Of a stretch of DNA of 12,663 nucleotides, positions 1 through 8,700 are shown piece by piece. Below the pieces are notes generated by a model. It had not been told where the DNA came from. It saw only the letters and a program-made list of their open reading frames with translations, and did no database searches. The stretch spans positions 1-12,663 of the forward strand of contig JAITKY010000047.1 of assembly GCA_031278135.1 (NCBI GenBank). The letters are read 5' to 3'. Each line of letters opens with the position of its first letter. Position 1 is the stretch's first letter. The position numbers and the translations under genes were made by a program. The DNA comes from Prevotellaceae bacterium. Lineage in GTDB: Bacteria > Bacteroidota > Bacteroidia > Bacteroidales > UBA932.

Positions 1-113
1 TGCAAGGAGCTAAAGATTTTGCTGTAATTCGTTCTATCATTGATACTACTATCAAAAATTCGCAAAACGTTTGTGAGGCTCTTTGGCTTATTCCGAAAGT
101 CAGGGCTGAATAG
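1..113 (+). pseudogene. C-terminal end of a transposase-like reading frame, cut by the window edge
   Basis: A frame open from base 3 encodes 36 residues and ends at TAG 111-113. The start lies outside the window, so whether the gene is intact cannot be told. The pattern G-A-x-x-F-A-x-I-R-S-x-I-x-T-x-x-K-N near its start, followed by an A-L about ten residues later, resembles the C-terminal segment of IS66-type DDE transposases. This rests on remembered family similarity over a very short stretch. No terminal inverted repeat or target duplication was found downstream. If the call is right, an insertion element flanks the arginine genes and may explain the gene debris that follows. It could instead be the tail of another conserved protein. 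Confidence 0.45.
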
Positions 114-141
114 TTACAAAGATAAAAACAGTTTATTTGCC

Positions 142-291
142 ATGAAAAGCGATTTGAATCATTTCAATCACCGGAATGTACCTTTGAAATATTTACAAAT
201 CCCGACAGACGAGGATGGAGTGCAGGATAAATATTTCGCAATCATTAATAAAGAAGGGAATATTGAAAACGTTTTCTTCTCCAAAACCTGA
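142..291 (+). pseudogene. Possible remnant of a TonB C-terminal-like domain
   Basis: The frame from ATG 142 encodes 49 residues. It is also open upstream to base 40 without another ATG. Its last third contains G-V-Q-D-K-Y-F-A-I-I-N-K-E-G-N-I-E-N-V. This resembles the strand-turn-strand segment of TonB C-terminal domains, typically G-I-x-G-x-V-x-V-x-F-x-I-x-K-D-G-x-I-x-N-V. The rest of that domain, including the usual W-x-P-G/A region, is missing because a stop follows at once. A full domain has about 80 residues and fewer than half remain. I read it as a decayed fragment. It could also be a small unrelated protein or a chance frame. Confidence 0.3.
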
Positions 292-350
292 CATTTTGTC
301 ACTAAAAGACCCAAACGAAGCTCTCGGAAAACCAAGTCTCCAAAACCTGA
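278..350 (+). repeat. 14-bp direct repeat with 59-bp period
   Basis: TCTCCAAAACCTGA occurs exactly at 278-291 and 337-350, and each copy is followed by a similar T-rich stretch (cATTTTG and tATTTTT). The first copy covers the end and stop of the TonB-like fragment, so the pair may come from a local duplication. No function is evident. Confidence 0.7.
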
Positions 351-403
351 TATTTTTGGAATGCCTTTTTATTATGACCTCGCTCGATTTGCAAAAAAAG
401 ACT

Positions 404-411
404 TATCTTTG
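404..411 (+). promoter_or_regulatory. Candidate -7 box for the argC-led run
   Basis: TATCTTTG matches the Bacteroidota -7 consensus TAnnTTTG. It lies 24 bp before the chosen argC ATG, which would give a leader of roughly 15-20 nt. The expected TTTG element 19-21 bp further upstream is not present; the nearest TTTG (388-391) is only 12 bp away. Only half of the promoter is therefore supported. No attenuator or riboswitch is seen in this short leader. Confidence 0.45.
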
Positions 412-435
412 CGCCAAAAAAAATTCCGTGGTAGA

Positions 436-1422
436 ATGAGAAATAAATTGAAAATTGGAATTACTGGAGGAACCGGATACACGGCAGGAGAACTCCTTAG
501 AATATTGATAAACCATCCTTATGCAGATGTGGAATTTGTGTATAGCGTTTCGAATCCTGGGATGGCGGTCGGTTCGGTGCACACTGATTTACTTGGTGAT
601 ACTGATTTGTGTTTTACAAACGAACTTAAACCGGTCGATGTACTTTTCTTATGTCTCGGACATGGAATTTCGAAGGAATTTTTATCAAACAACCATTTCG
701 ACGAACATGCGAAAGTCATTGATTTAGGGAGCGATTTCCGTATCAATACCGTATTTGATGCCGGTGCAAAAAGCAGAAATTTTGTGTACGGATTGCCGGA
801 GATAAATAAACAACAGATCATTGAAGCCCAAAGCATTGCAAATCCCGGATGCTTTGCGACAGCTATACAGTTGGCTTTGATTCCGCTGGCTTCGGCAAAC
901 TTGTTGAACAACGAAGTGCATATCAACGCAATCACGGGCTCGACAGGAGCAGGGCGATCGTTGAGCGAAACTTCACATTTCAGTTATCGTGAGAATAATA
1001 TTTCTGTATATAAGCCTTTTACGCATCAACATCTGAAAGAAATAAACAAAACACTGAAACAGATACAGGGAAATATTCCCAAATTGAATTTTATCCCTTT
1101 GAGAGGAAATTTCACACGCGGCATTTTTGCGTCTTTATATACCGATTGTGATGAAAATGAATGCGATATTGTGGAGTTGTACAAAGGTTTTTATGCTACT
1201 CATCCTTTTACTCACGTGGTGAACAAACCGTTGAGTTTGAAGGATGTTGTAAATACGAACAAATGCCTGCTGAACATCAGTAAACACGGCAATAAAATTT
1301 TGATTACAAGTATAATAGACAATCTGCTCAAAGGCGCTTCGGGGCAAGCCGTACAAAATATGAACCTTATGTACGGACTTAAAGAAGATTGCGGTTTACG
1401 ACTGAAATCGTCGGGTTTTTAA
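436..1422 (+). CDS. argC: N-acetyl-gamma-glutamyl-phosphate reductase (ArgC)
   Basis: This cytosolic enzyme reduces N-acetylglutamyl phosphate to N-acetylglutamate semialdehyde with NADPH, the third step of arginine synthesis (in many Bacteroidota the intermediates are N-succinylated instead). The 328-residue product has the Rossmann motif G-I-T-G-G-T-G-Y-T-A-G-E at residues 8-19. The catalytic cysteine is C139 in N-P-G-C-F-A-T-A. A likely active-site histidine sits in the T-H-Q-H stretch at 196-199, and the G-S-T-G-A-G-R loop is present. Length is normal for the short bacterial type. An in-frame ATG exists at 361, but it adds 25 residues ahead of the Rossmann strand and overlaps the candidate -7 box, so ATG 436 is preferred. 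argG follows after 32 bp. In many Bacteroidota argG precedes argC, so this order is unusual. Confidence 0.93.
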   Translation: MRNKLKIGITGGTGYTAGELLRILINHPYADVEFVYSVSNPGMAVGSVHTDLLGDTDLCFTNELKPVDVLFLCLGHGISKEFLSNNHFDEHAKVIDLGSDFRINTVFDAGAKSRNFVYGLPEINKQQIIEAQSIANPGCFATAIQLALIPLASANLLNNEVHINAITGSTGAGRSLSETSHFSYRENNISVYKPFTHQHLKEINKTLKQIQGNIPKLNFIPLRGNFTRGIFASLYTDCDENECDIVELYKGFYATHPFTHVVNKPLSLKDVVNTNKCLLNISKHGNKILITSIIDNLLKGASGQAVQNMNLMYGLKEDCGLRLKSSGF

Positions 1423-1454
1423 TTGATTTATAACGAAATAAAATATCAATAAAC

Positions 1455-2651
1455 ATGAATAATAAAGTATTATTAGCATTCAGTGGAGGTTTGGACACAT
1501 CTTTTTGCGTCCAGTATTTGAAAAATGAAAAAAATCTTGAAGTGCATACCGCTCTGGTAAATACCGGCGGTTTCAACCGGGACGAGTTGAAAGTGATTGA
1601 AAAAAAAGCGCTTGATTTGGGTGTCGTTTCCCACATCAACATCGACAAGGTTAAGGAATTTTACGAAAAAGGCATCAAATACATGATTTTCGGAAATTCG
1701 TTACGACACAACACTTATCCTCTGTCGGTCAGTTCCGAACGGGTTTTTCAAGCTTTGGCCATTGTCGATCGGGCAAGGGAAATCGGGGCTGCGTATGTCG
1801 CTCACGGAAGCACCGGCGCCGGTAACGATCAGGTACGTTTCGATTTAGTGTTTCAGGTCATTGCGCCCGAAATCGAAATCATTACTCCTGTCCGCGACCT
1901 CCGGTTGTCGCGACAGGAAGAGATTGATTATCTGGCAAAACACGGTTACAGTTATAACTGGGAAAAAGCCAAATATTCTATCAATCAGGGCTTGTGGGGA
2001 ACGAGCGTTGGCGGCGTCGAAACATTATCGTCCGATGGTGTCCTGCCGGACGAAGCTTATCCTGTTCAAGCAGTTAAGCAGGGTAAGCAAAAAATAAGCA
2101 TCGAATTTGAAAATGGCGAACCGGCAGGTATCGACGGAAATAAAATGTCACCGGAACTTGTTATCAGAGAGATAGAAAACATTGCTGCTCCATTTGGAAT
2201 TGGTCGTGATATACATATCGGCGACACGATTATCGGTATCAAAGGTCGTGTAGGATTCGAAGCGGCTGCTGCTCTGATCATTATAAACGCTCATAGGTTA
2301 CTCGAAAAACATGTCCTGACAAAATGGCAGCAATATTGGAAAGACCAAATGGGCAACTGGTACGGGATGATGATGCACGAAGCGCAATATTTAGAGCCTG
2401 TCATGCGTGATATCGAGGCGTTTCTGCAATCGTCGCAGAAATATGTAACCGGCTCTGTCGATGTGATTTTGCAACCATATCATTTCAATGTTACGGGTTG
2501 CAGAACAGAACATGACCTTATGTCGTCGAAATTCGGCGAATACGGTGAAATCAACAAATCATTTACAGGAGAGGACGTTAAAGGATTCACCAAAATATTG
2601 TCGAATCAAATGAAGATCTATTATACTGTAAATTCCAATAAAGAAAATTAA
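1455..2651 (+). CDS. argG: Argininosuccinate synthase (ArgG)
   Basis: The enzyme joins citrulline and aspartate with ATP to make argininosuccinate, the next-to-last step of arginine synthesis, in the cytosol. The product has 398 residues, about the usual 400. The ATP-binding PP-loop A-F-S-G-G-L-D-T-S lies at residues 8-16. The second signature G-S-T-G-A-G-N-D-Q-V-R-F lies at 118-129, where many other bacteria have G-C/A-T-G-K-G; the variant seen here is familiar from Bacteroidota. The citrulline/aspartate-binding stretches (S-I-N-Q-G-L-W-G and the following region) are intact. It is preceded by argC and followed by the mreD-like gene after only 9 bp, so co-transcription is likely. The other arginine genes often clustered with these two (argR, an acetyltransferase gene, argD) are not in the window. 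Confidence 0.96.
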   Translation: MNNKVLLAFSGGLDTSFCVQYLKNEKNLEVHTALVNTGGFNRDELKVIEKKALDLGVVSHINIDKVKEFYEKGIKYMIFGNSLRHNTYPLSVSSERVFQALAIVDRAREIGAAYVAHGSTGAGNDQVRFDLVFQVIAPEIEIITPVRDLRLSRQEEIDYLAKHGYSYNWEKAKYSINQGLWGTSVGGVETLSSDGVLPDEAYPVQAVKQGKQKISIEFENGEPAGIDGNKMSPELVIREIENIAAPFGIGRDIHIGDTIIGIKGRVGFEAAAALIIINAHRLLEKHVLTKWQQYWKDQMGNWYGMMMHEAQYLEPVMRDIEAFLQSSQKYVTGSVDVILQPYHFNVTGCRTEHDLMSSKFGEYGEINKSFTGEDVKGFTKILSNQMKIYYTVNSNKEN

Positions 2652-2660
2652 CAGGATTAT

Positions 2661-3155
2661 ATGAACAGGGATTGGCTGACAGTCGGGGTAAATTTTGTTG
2701 TATTGCTTTTGTTGCAGGTTTTTATCTGCAACAGCATCTATCTCGGCATTTACCTTAATATTCAGATATATTTGATGTTTATTTTGTTTATTCCCGTTAG
2801 TCTGTCGGGTTTGTCGGTGTTGCTTTTATCCGCTCTGATGGGGTTTTGCATCGATCTGCTGTCGGGCGACCTCGGATTGCACTTAGCAGCATGTACGGCA
2901 ACAGGCTATGTGCGTCCATATTTGCTTAAAAGCATTTCGACCAGCGATCAAATCGAAATTCCGCCAATCAACAGAACTCATTTCGGACAATACTTTGTCT
3001 ATACGGGAATACTTATTTTCCTGCATCACTTGTTGCTGTTCACTCTGGAAACATTCGACCTGAAAGAAATACTGTTCATTATAACAAGAACGCTGATAAG
3101 CGCCGCCGCCAATGTCATCCTGATTGGCATTGTAAGAGCGCTGATAAGACGGTGA
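2661..3155 (+). CDS. mreD: MreD-like rod shape-determining membrane protein
   Basis: The 164-residue protein is almost wholly hydrophobic, with about five to six membrane spans near residues 5-24, 28-46, 49-70, 72-90, 111-130 and 138-160. The stretch G-F-C-I-D-L-L-S-G-D-L-G-L-H-L-A-A matches the conserved segment of MreD, an inner-membrane part of the elongasome that works with MreB, MreC, RodA and PBP2 to guide sidewall peptidoglycan synthesis. The length fits MreD (about 165). The odd point is its place: mreD normally follows mreB and mreC, whereas here it sits 9 bp after argG and 22 bp before a secreted lectin gene. It may be the genome's only mreD, relocated, or a second copy. Another small membrane protein with similar topology is possible. 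Confidence 0.75.
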   Translation: MNRDWLTVGVNFVVLLLLQVFICNSIYLGIYLNIQIYLMFILFIPVSLSGLSVLLLSALMGFCIDLLSGDLGLHLAACTATGYVRPYLLKSISTSDQIEIPPINRTHFGQYFVYTGILIFLHHLLLFTLETFDLKEILFIITRTLISAAANVILIGIVRALIRR

Positions 3156-3177
3156 TATTATTAAAAAGTAAAACAAT

Positions 3178-5427
3178 ATGAGAAAATTGCTTGGATATAT
3201 ATGTTTGTGCATGTTTTTAGGCATCGGTTACACTTCGTATGCTCAGTTCGTTTTTGAAGAAAGTTGCATGAACAGTTCGGGAATTTTCGTCCCAAACGGA
3301 CACGCATATTACACCGCTGCAAGAGGAATCGATTCTCCGGGAAACGGATGGCTGAGATTGACAGACGACACTGGCGACCAGTTAGGATATGTCCTTGCAG
3401 AAGGCAGTTATTCCTCAAAATTAGGATTAACGGTAGAATTTGATTTTGTTGTATGGACATCCACCTCTTCCACGCCTGCCGATGGATTTAGTGTTTTCTT
3501 GTTCGACGGTTCTGTGAGCGACAGCGATTTCAGACCTGGAGGCAAAGGCGGCGCTCTCGGATATCTGCCTCGCGACCCGGAAAGCGGACAATCAAACAGT
3601 TATATCGGAATAGGTATTGACGAGTTTGGTAATTATACAAACTATGTCAATAACGGATTTCATCCTAATGCCATAACTGTGTGTGGACCATCGAACGAAG
3701 ATTATACTTTTTTAGCTTCTACTTTCTCAAATTTTGAGAACGCGAAAGATGCTGCTTTGATTAATACAAGTATTTCATTTTCCGAGCTTTCTCATTCCCG
3801 TCCTTCCGAAAATCAATATTTCCGGAAAGTAAAAATTGAACTTATTCCCAGCGGTTTCGGAAGTATGACTGCCAATGTTTATTTGAAAATTGATATTACC
3901 GGCGCTTTCCTGCATGTGCTTGGACCTGTGAATATAACAAGCCCTGTTCCTGATTTTTTAAGAATAGGATTCGCAGGAGTCACAGGAGGGTCGACCGCTG
4001 TTCACGAAGTTCGGAACGTTGTCATCAGAACATCGGGAGATCTTCTGGCATTCAAATCGTTTGACGAATGTATCAAAAGCGAAACAACTCCAGTAAACAT
4101 TTTTTCCAATATCTATAATGGCAGTCCGCAATCAATAAACAATCTTGAAATACTCGACACTCTTCCTGATAATTTCATTGTTACAGATGTGAATATCACA
4201 GGCGGATCATGGACATTTTCCCCGCCTTCGCTCACAGGAACGCTTGTGAACGACGGACGCAGGGCATACAAATACTTTGTAAATGTCACCGATAATACAA
4301 ATGCAAAAATCACATGGACAGGATATTTCAACAGTTTGACAAAAGAAAAACCTGTTGTGAGCAGCGTGTATATTGTCCCTATTGAGGGAGATTTTCTGAT
4401 TGACGACAATTATGCTTCGGATACTGTGTATTTTACTCCATTTCCGGTGATAAATAATATTGAAGTTTGCCGCTTCGCAACAATTGATATGCCTTTGATA
4501 GAACCGGTTAAAGATCATATTGTCCAATGGTTTGATTCGAACATGACAGCGTTGTCGAACATGCCTTCTCCAAATTCCGCAAATGCCGGAAAACAGATAT
4601 ATTATGTCGAATATTCGAGCAACATTGCCAAATGTGACAGCGATAAAGCGCAACTGGAAATAACTGTCAATCCTGTTCCCGAATATGATTTTGAGATTGT
4701 TCAGAGTGGTCTGTGTTACGGAGATACTTCCATGATTATTTTTAAACATCTGACATCTGACAATATCTACGAAATTTATCAGGATTCGCTGATGACCGAA
4801 AAAATTGTTTCTATCACAGGCATTAACGAATATTCGCAAAAGATGAAACAGTTGCATGATACTCAAAATTATTATCTTCAGATAACTAACACCCATTTGT
4901 GCATCGCAAAAGATGTACCTAAAATAACATTTGATCCCGTAACAATATCAATATTAACGGATAAGATTCCCGATTTTAAAGAAAAAACCGAATATAACTG
5001 CCAACTCGAAACTAACGCCGAATCTCCGTATTTCACCATTATATCGGGAAATTTGCCTCCCGGAACCGAAATATATAATTCGGGACTCATAACGGGGACA
5101 GCAGAAACAGGCGCTTACAAGTATTCCGATGTTACAGTGAAGGTAACCGATATAAACGGATGTTCGACAAGTAAAAATTATTCATATAACGTTGATATTT
5201 TTATTCCTAAAGCTTTCACTCCAAACGGCGACGGTATTAATGACATCTTTCTGAAAGGTTTCAAAATACATATAACTGATCGTTTGGGCATAACAATCTT
5301 CGACGGAGACGACGGTTGGGACGGTATGTACAACGGAAAAATTGCCGGCGAAAATATTTACTTCTATAAAGCATATATATTGAACAACAAAATTATTACA
5401 GGATATATAGGATTGATAAACAGATGA
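3178..5427 (+). CDS. Secreted L-type lectin-like protein with T9SS type B sorting domain
   Basis: The 749-residue protein starts with a signal peptide (residues 1-22, cleavage S-Y-A|Q). Residues 24-285 look like a bacterial L-type (legume-like) lectin beta-sandwich: A-D-G-F-S-V-F-L-F-D-G from 101, then G-G-A-L-G-Y, G-I-G-I-D-E-F-G-N-Y, and R-I-G-F-A-G-V-T-G-G from 262. Residues 296-405 resemble a DUF11-like beta domain. A composite Ig unit follows (429-590), with V-Q-W-F-D-S in its first half and paired cysteines. Residues 595-672 are He_PIG-like (L-P-P-G, G-L-I-T-G-T). The tail from 673 is a CHU_C/T9SS type B domain with F-T-P-N-G-D-G and D-G-W-D-G. It should be exported by T9SS and attached at the cell surface, where it may bind glycans; the ligand is unknown. 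The 22-bp gap after mreD suggests co-transcription. Confidence 0.85.
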   Translation: MRKLLGYICLCMFLGIGYTSYAQFVFEESCMNSSGIFVPNGHAYYTAARGIDSPGNGWLRLTDDTGDQLGYVLAEGSYSSKLGLTVEFDFVVWTSTSSTPADGFSVFLFDGSVSDSDFRPGGKGGALGYLPRDPESGQSNSYIGIGIDEFGNYTNYVNNGFHPNAITVCGPSNEDYTFLASTFSNFENAKDAALINTSISFSELSHSRPSENQYFRKVKIELIPSGFGSMTANVYLKIDITGAFLHVLGPVNITSPVPDFLRIGFAGVTGGSTAVHEVRNVVIRTSGDLLAFKSFDECIKSETTPVNIFSNIYNGSPQSINNLEILDTLPDNFIVTDVNITGGSWTFSPPSLTGTLVNDGRRAYKYFVNVTDNTNAKITWTGYFNSLTKEKPVVSSVYIVPIEGDFLIDDNYASDTVYFTPFPVINNIEVCRFATIDMPLIEPVKDHIVQWFDSNMTALSNMPSPNSANAGKQIYYVEYSSNIAKCDSDKAQLEITVNPVPEYDFEIVQSGLCYGDTSMIIFKHLTSDNIYEIYQDSLMTEKIVSITGINEYSQKMKQLHDTQNYYLQITNTHLCIAKDVPKITFDPVTISILTDKIPDFKEKTEYNCQLETNAESPYFTIISGNLPPGTEIYNSGLITGTAETGAYKYSDVTVKVTDINGCSTSKNYSYNVDIFIPKAFTPNGDGINDIFLKGFKIHITDRLGITIFDGDDGWDGMYNGKIAGENIYFYKAYILNNKIITGYIGLINR

Positions 5428-5713
5428 CTTCCGGTCTTTAATGAATGAATACAGTTGTGAAAAAATTTCCACGAGTATACAATTGCCCGTGATTGTTGCC
5501 GTTTTGTTAATAAAATCCGGAGAGGAACATAATCTTGGATTTTCGCCATTTGTGTGCTGAATAGTCTGAGATGCGGCTTCACCCAGAATATCGCTAACGT
5601 CTTTCCATTTCCGGTCGCCAACAAATGCCGTCTGCCAGATTGAGGCAATGGTTGATACTTGTCACTTCATATTTGATGAATTATTTTAGGTATTGTTTGC
5701 ATTTTATTATGAT
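5428..5713. other. Region between convergent genes with decayed sequence
   Basis: These 286 bp separate the stops of the two T9SS genes. The upper end (5640-5713) holds the broken transferase-like start listed separately. The rest stays open in two minus-strand frames for tens of codons, but I recognise no protein in either. Antisense overlap with the lectin gene makes the open frames weak evidence of coding. No strong hairpin followed by a T-run was found, so the terminators of the two convergent transcripts are not identified. Confidence 0.5.
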
Positions 5714-5717
5714 TCAT
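5640..5717 (-). pseudogene. Broken start of a GT32-like glycosyltransferase gene
   Basis: An ATG at 5717-5715 overlaps the TGA of the giant gene by the ATGA arrangement typical of translationally coupled genes. The frame reads MNHNKMQTIPKIIHQI, then TGA (5669-5667), then S-D-K-Y-Q-P-L-P. Glycosyltransferases with the DXD sugar-binding region (GT32/Och1-like) often begin I-P-K-I-I-H-Q-I-W-x(n)-P-L-P, so the TGA sits where the family's Trp (TGG) would be, a one-base change. Beyond P-L-P the resemblance ends and no DXD motif follows in any frame. I infer a truncated and mutated remnant of a gene once co-transcribed with the giant. The match is only about 16 residues, so chance cannot be excluded. 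Confidence 0.4.
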
Positions 5718-8700
5718 TGTCTTCGTATCAGAGTGATATATCCTTTTTTTCTACCTTGCGTCATTAGTTTTTCGTCTTCGTAATAGATCAGATAGAAATA
5801 AGTATCGGGAGGAGCAGGTGTTCCGTCGAAACGAGTACCGTCCCAGCCGTCGTTGCCTTCGAAAATTTTCAAGCCCAGACGGTCGAAAATCACTAACCGG
5901 CGTCCTTTCATGAATATATCGTTTTTACCGTCGCCGTTTGGAGAGAACGCCTGTGGAATGAAGATGTTGCTTTCGAGGACATAGTTCTGCTCGGCGTAAC
6001 ACCCGTTGACATCAACCACTTTAACGCGTAACGGAGACGGTTCGAGCAATCCATTCACCGGAGGCGTACCGGTAATCAGTCCACTGATGCTAAGACTAAA
6101 TCCAAACGGTAACATGTCGATAGTTGAATACTCGTAAGGCGCTACAGCGTTGCTTTCGAGTTGTACACTGTAAGGTTTTCCTCTTTGATACGGAGGGATT
6201 TCGTCCGGCAAAAGATACATGTAGTTGATCACTTCCGTTCGTGTTTTTGTTCTACTGTCGGACGCACAGTTGTTTGCGTTCAATGTTTCTACAAAAAAAT
6301 CTTCCGATTCATAAACAGAGTTTGGAAGGACGATGTTGATACTGTCGCCGTTGCCGGATTTCGAGGCTAAAAACGTTCCCGATCCGGAATAAACGCTGTA
6401 ACTGTATTCCTGTTTTGTTTCGGGAATATTTATCACCGGATGCTGTCCTGGACAAATGGGCGGAGAATTTGCCGCTACTGTGTCGGGCAAAGCCTCGATA
6501 ACAATCTGTATTTGCAGCGTGTCGCTTTCGCAATGCAGGATATTGTGTTTTTGCGATACATTATAATATAAAGTATCGAGTTTGTCGGTTGGCGGAATCG
6601 GCGCCGAAGTCACGGGATTGCCGTCAAGTTCGTACCATTGAATATCATATTCCGAACTGGGGATTGCACGGAGCGAAGTAGCGGTGGCATTAAGACAGTA
6701 TAAAGTGTCGAAAACCTGTGGTGTATCGGGTGTTATTACGTGTACAGGGACAATAGCCCGGTCTTTCGACGTACATTTGTGCTGATTTTGGATTTCGACG
6801 TACAGGGTATCACGTTGAGACAGGATATAATCCGGCGAATGCAGTTCTAACGGCGTTCCACCGGAGACTTTGGTGTCGAGAGTATCGTTGTTTTTGTTGA
6901 ACAGCGTGTAAGTGTAGAGATCGTATGTATTTTCGACAATCACAACCGGCGCTGTACGGCGGCATATGTCGGGAGCCGAAGCTTTAATTAGAAGAATGTC
7001 GGGTAAATCCTGTATGGTAACTGTTAATTCCGCTTTGTCGCCGACGCAACCAAGCAATATGTCCACCTGTGCAACCCAGTACGAAAATTTTCCGGCGACG
7101 TCTGTTGGCGGAAAAGGAGCCGATAACAAAGGCGTAACTGCATCGGTATCGTACCATTGCAGACGGTTTCCCTCAGTGGAATCGGCTTTCAACGGAACGA
7201 CTTCCGTTTCGTTGAGACAGTACAGTGTATCGTGAACAACCGGCAAAGCAGGATGTGTTACGTTTATGGGAACACCCAAACGTTCGGTGGAGACGCAGCG
7301 ATGATCGGTTTCTACTTCGACATAGAGGAATCCGGAAGTTGCCATACTTTCGGAACTTTGTATCTCTAAAGGAGTGTCCGACCGGGCTGTATCGATGCCT
7401 GTCCGATCGCCCGACTGGTTGAATATCCTGTAAACATAATCGGGATATATGTACGTCTCGGGAATAATGACAACCGGAAGGCTGTCCTTGCAAATATCGT
7501 CGGCATAAGCGTAAACGACCATGTCGGGGAAATCCTGAATGATAACTCTTACTGTTGATTTTTCGCCTTCGCATCCGTATATCGAATTAACCTGACTGAC
7601 AAAATAATCGAGAGTATCGGGCTTATCTGTTGGCGGCACGGGCGGCGTTTCAACGTAAATGATGTCGGTATCATACCATTTGAGATAATTTCCTGCTTTG
7701 GGAGTGGCAGTCAGAGGAACGGCGACGTCGTCTTTACAGTAATATATTGTGGTATCCGGCAACGGGTCGGGACATATCACATTGACTTTTACGGTTTGTG
7801 TTATGTCGCTCGAACATCCTTCGGGACGAACGGTGATTGAGTATTCGTCGCCGTCCATTTCCAGCGTTGCATCGGGTATCGAAGGGTTTTGGAGAGTCGA
7901 AGTCCATTCGTCGGGTCCCGTCCAATTGTATCCCGAATAATTTCCTATCGAAAGACACGTCAATTGAATTTCTTCGCCAGGGCAAAGTTTTATGTCATCA
8001 TTGATTATCCTCGATTTCGATAAATCGAGCATATACACTGTTGCCGGAAATTCAATTACGCATCCCACGTCCCTTATCCTTATAGTATACGATTCTCCGT
8101 ATGTTCCATAATGAAATTCTCCGGTGTCGTTGCTTTCTATGAATTGGTCTTTGTCGAACAGACTGTAAGTAAACGGTCCTACGCCGCCTTTACGTCTGAC
8201 TCTTATATACCCGTCGCCGTCGGTGCAGATGTAAGTCAATGTGAAATCGGCATCGAGCGAAACATTTTCTTTGATAAAATCAAAACCAACGTTGGAGAAT
8301 GGACAGAAACTCCCACCTTCGCCATTATACGTCCCTATTTCCATGACATAATGCCCCGAAAAGGAAATCTCAAACACATCAGACGAACCTTCCGCAATTA
8401 TTTGGGATATGGACGTCTGTGGGGGTTGTTCGGTGATCCTGAAATAACTTTGTATTTTTTCGTCGCCCAGATATATTGAGCCATGCGGTGTAATATCGGT
8501 TCCTGAGCATCCCGGTGTACGGTCGTAACCAAAATCGATCACTGTACTGTGTTTGTAATCGATATGTATAGTGTCCGAATATCCGCACGAATCGAGAATT
8601 GCGAACCGGTAATGCCCCTCTTCGAGGTATACGTTTTCTTTTTGTGTCAGATTGTTGCTGAAAGGATAATATTCTCTTATTCCATCCTGATTCGGAACAA

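Larger units (their letters stand above)
114..403. other. Gene-poor stretch with gene debris
   Basis: No convincing intact gene is seen here. The stretch holds a short plus-strand frame (ATG 142, stop 289-291) listed separately, and a 14-bp direct repeat TCTCCAAAACCTGA at 278-291 and 337-350. A TATCTTTG sequence on the minus strand (117-124) looks like a -7 box facing left, but it has no convincing partner element. The stretch looks like remnants left between an insertion element and the start of the arginine genes. Confidence 0.5.
5219..5943. repeat. 18-nt perfect inverted repeat in the two sorting-domain coding regions
   Basis: CTCCAAACGGCGACGGTA occurs on the plus strand at 5219-5236 in the lectin gene, and its exact reverse complement occurs at 5926-5943 in the giant gene. 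Both encode the P-N-G-D-G motif in the same codon phase. A second inverted pair encodes D-G-W-D-G (5309-5326 and 5836-5853) with 17 of 18 bases equal. The identity probably reflects a shared origin and codon choice of the two tails. Because the genes converge, it also forms an inverted repeat that could support gene conversion or inversion. Confidence 0.8.

Noticed and set aside
117..124. TATCTTTG on the minus strand as a leftward promoter
   Set aside because: No -33 partner stands at the right spacing, and the only frame to the left is the plus-strand transposase-like end, so no gene is served within the window.
361..435. Upstream in-frame ATG extending argC by 25 residues
   Set aside because: The extension precedes the normal Rossmann start, overlaps the candidate promoter and has no family counterpart.
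519..935. Minus-strand open frame of 138 codons opposite argC
   Set aside because: argC is strongly supported on the plus strand by motifs. The antisense product is Ser/Lys/Cys-rich and has no recognisable domain.
5455..5474. GTGAAAAAATTTCCAC as a terminator hairpin after the lectin gene
   Set aside because: The stem is short and imperfect, with a bulge, and no T-run follows on either strand.
5428..5648. Minus-strand frame with G-N-G-K-T as a P-loop ATPase
   Set aside because: The short Walker-A-like string lacks the full GxxxxGK[ST] spacing and any Walker B, and it lies in decayed sequence with no homologous context.
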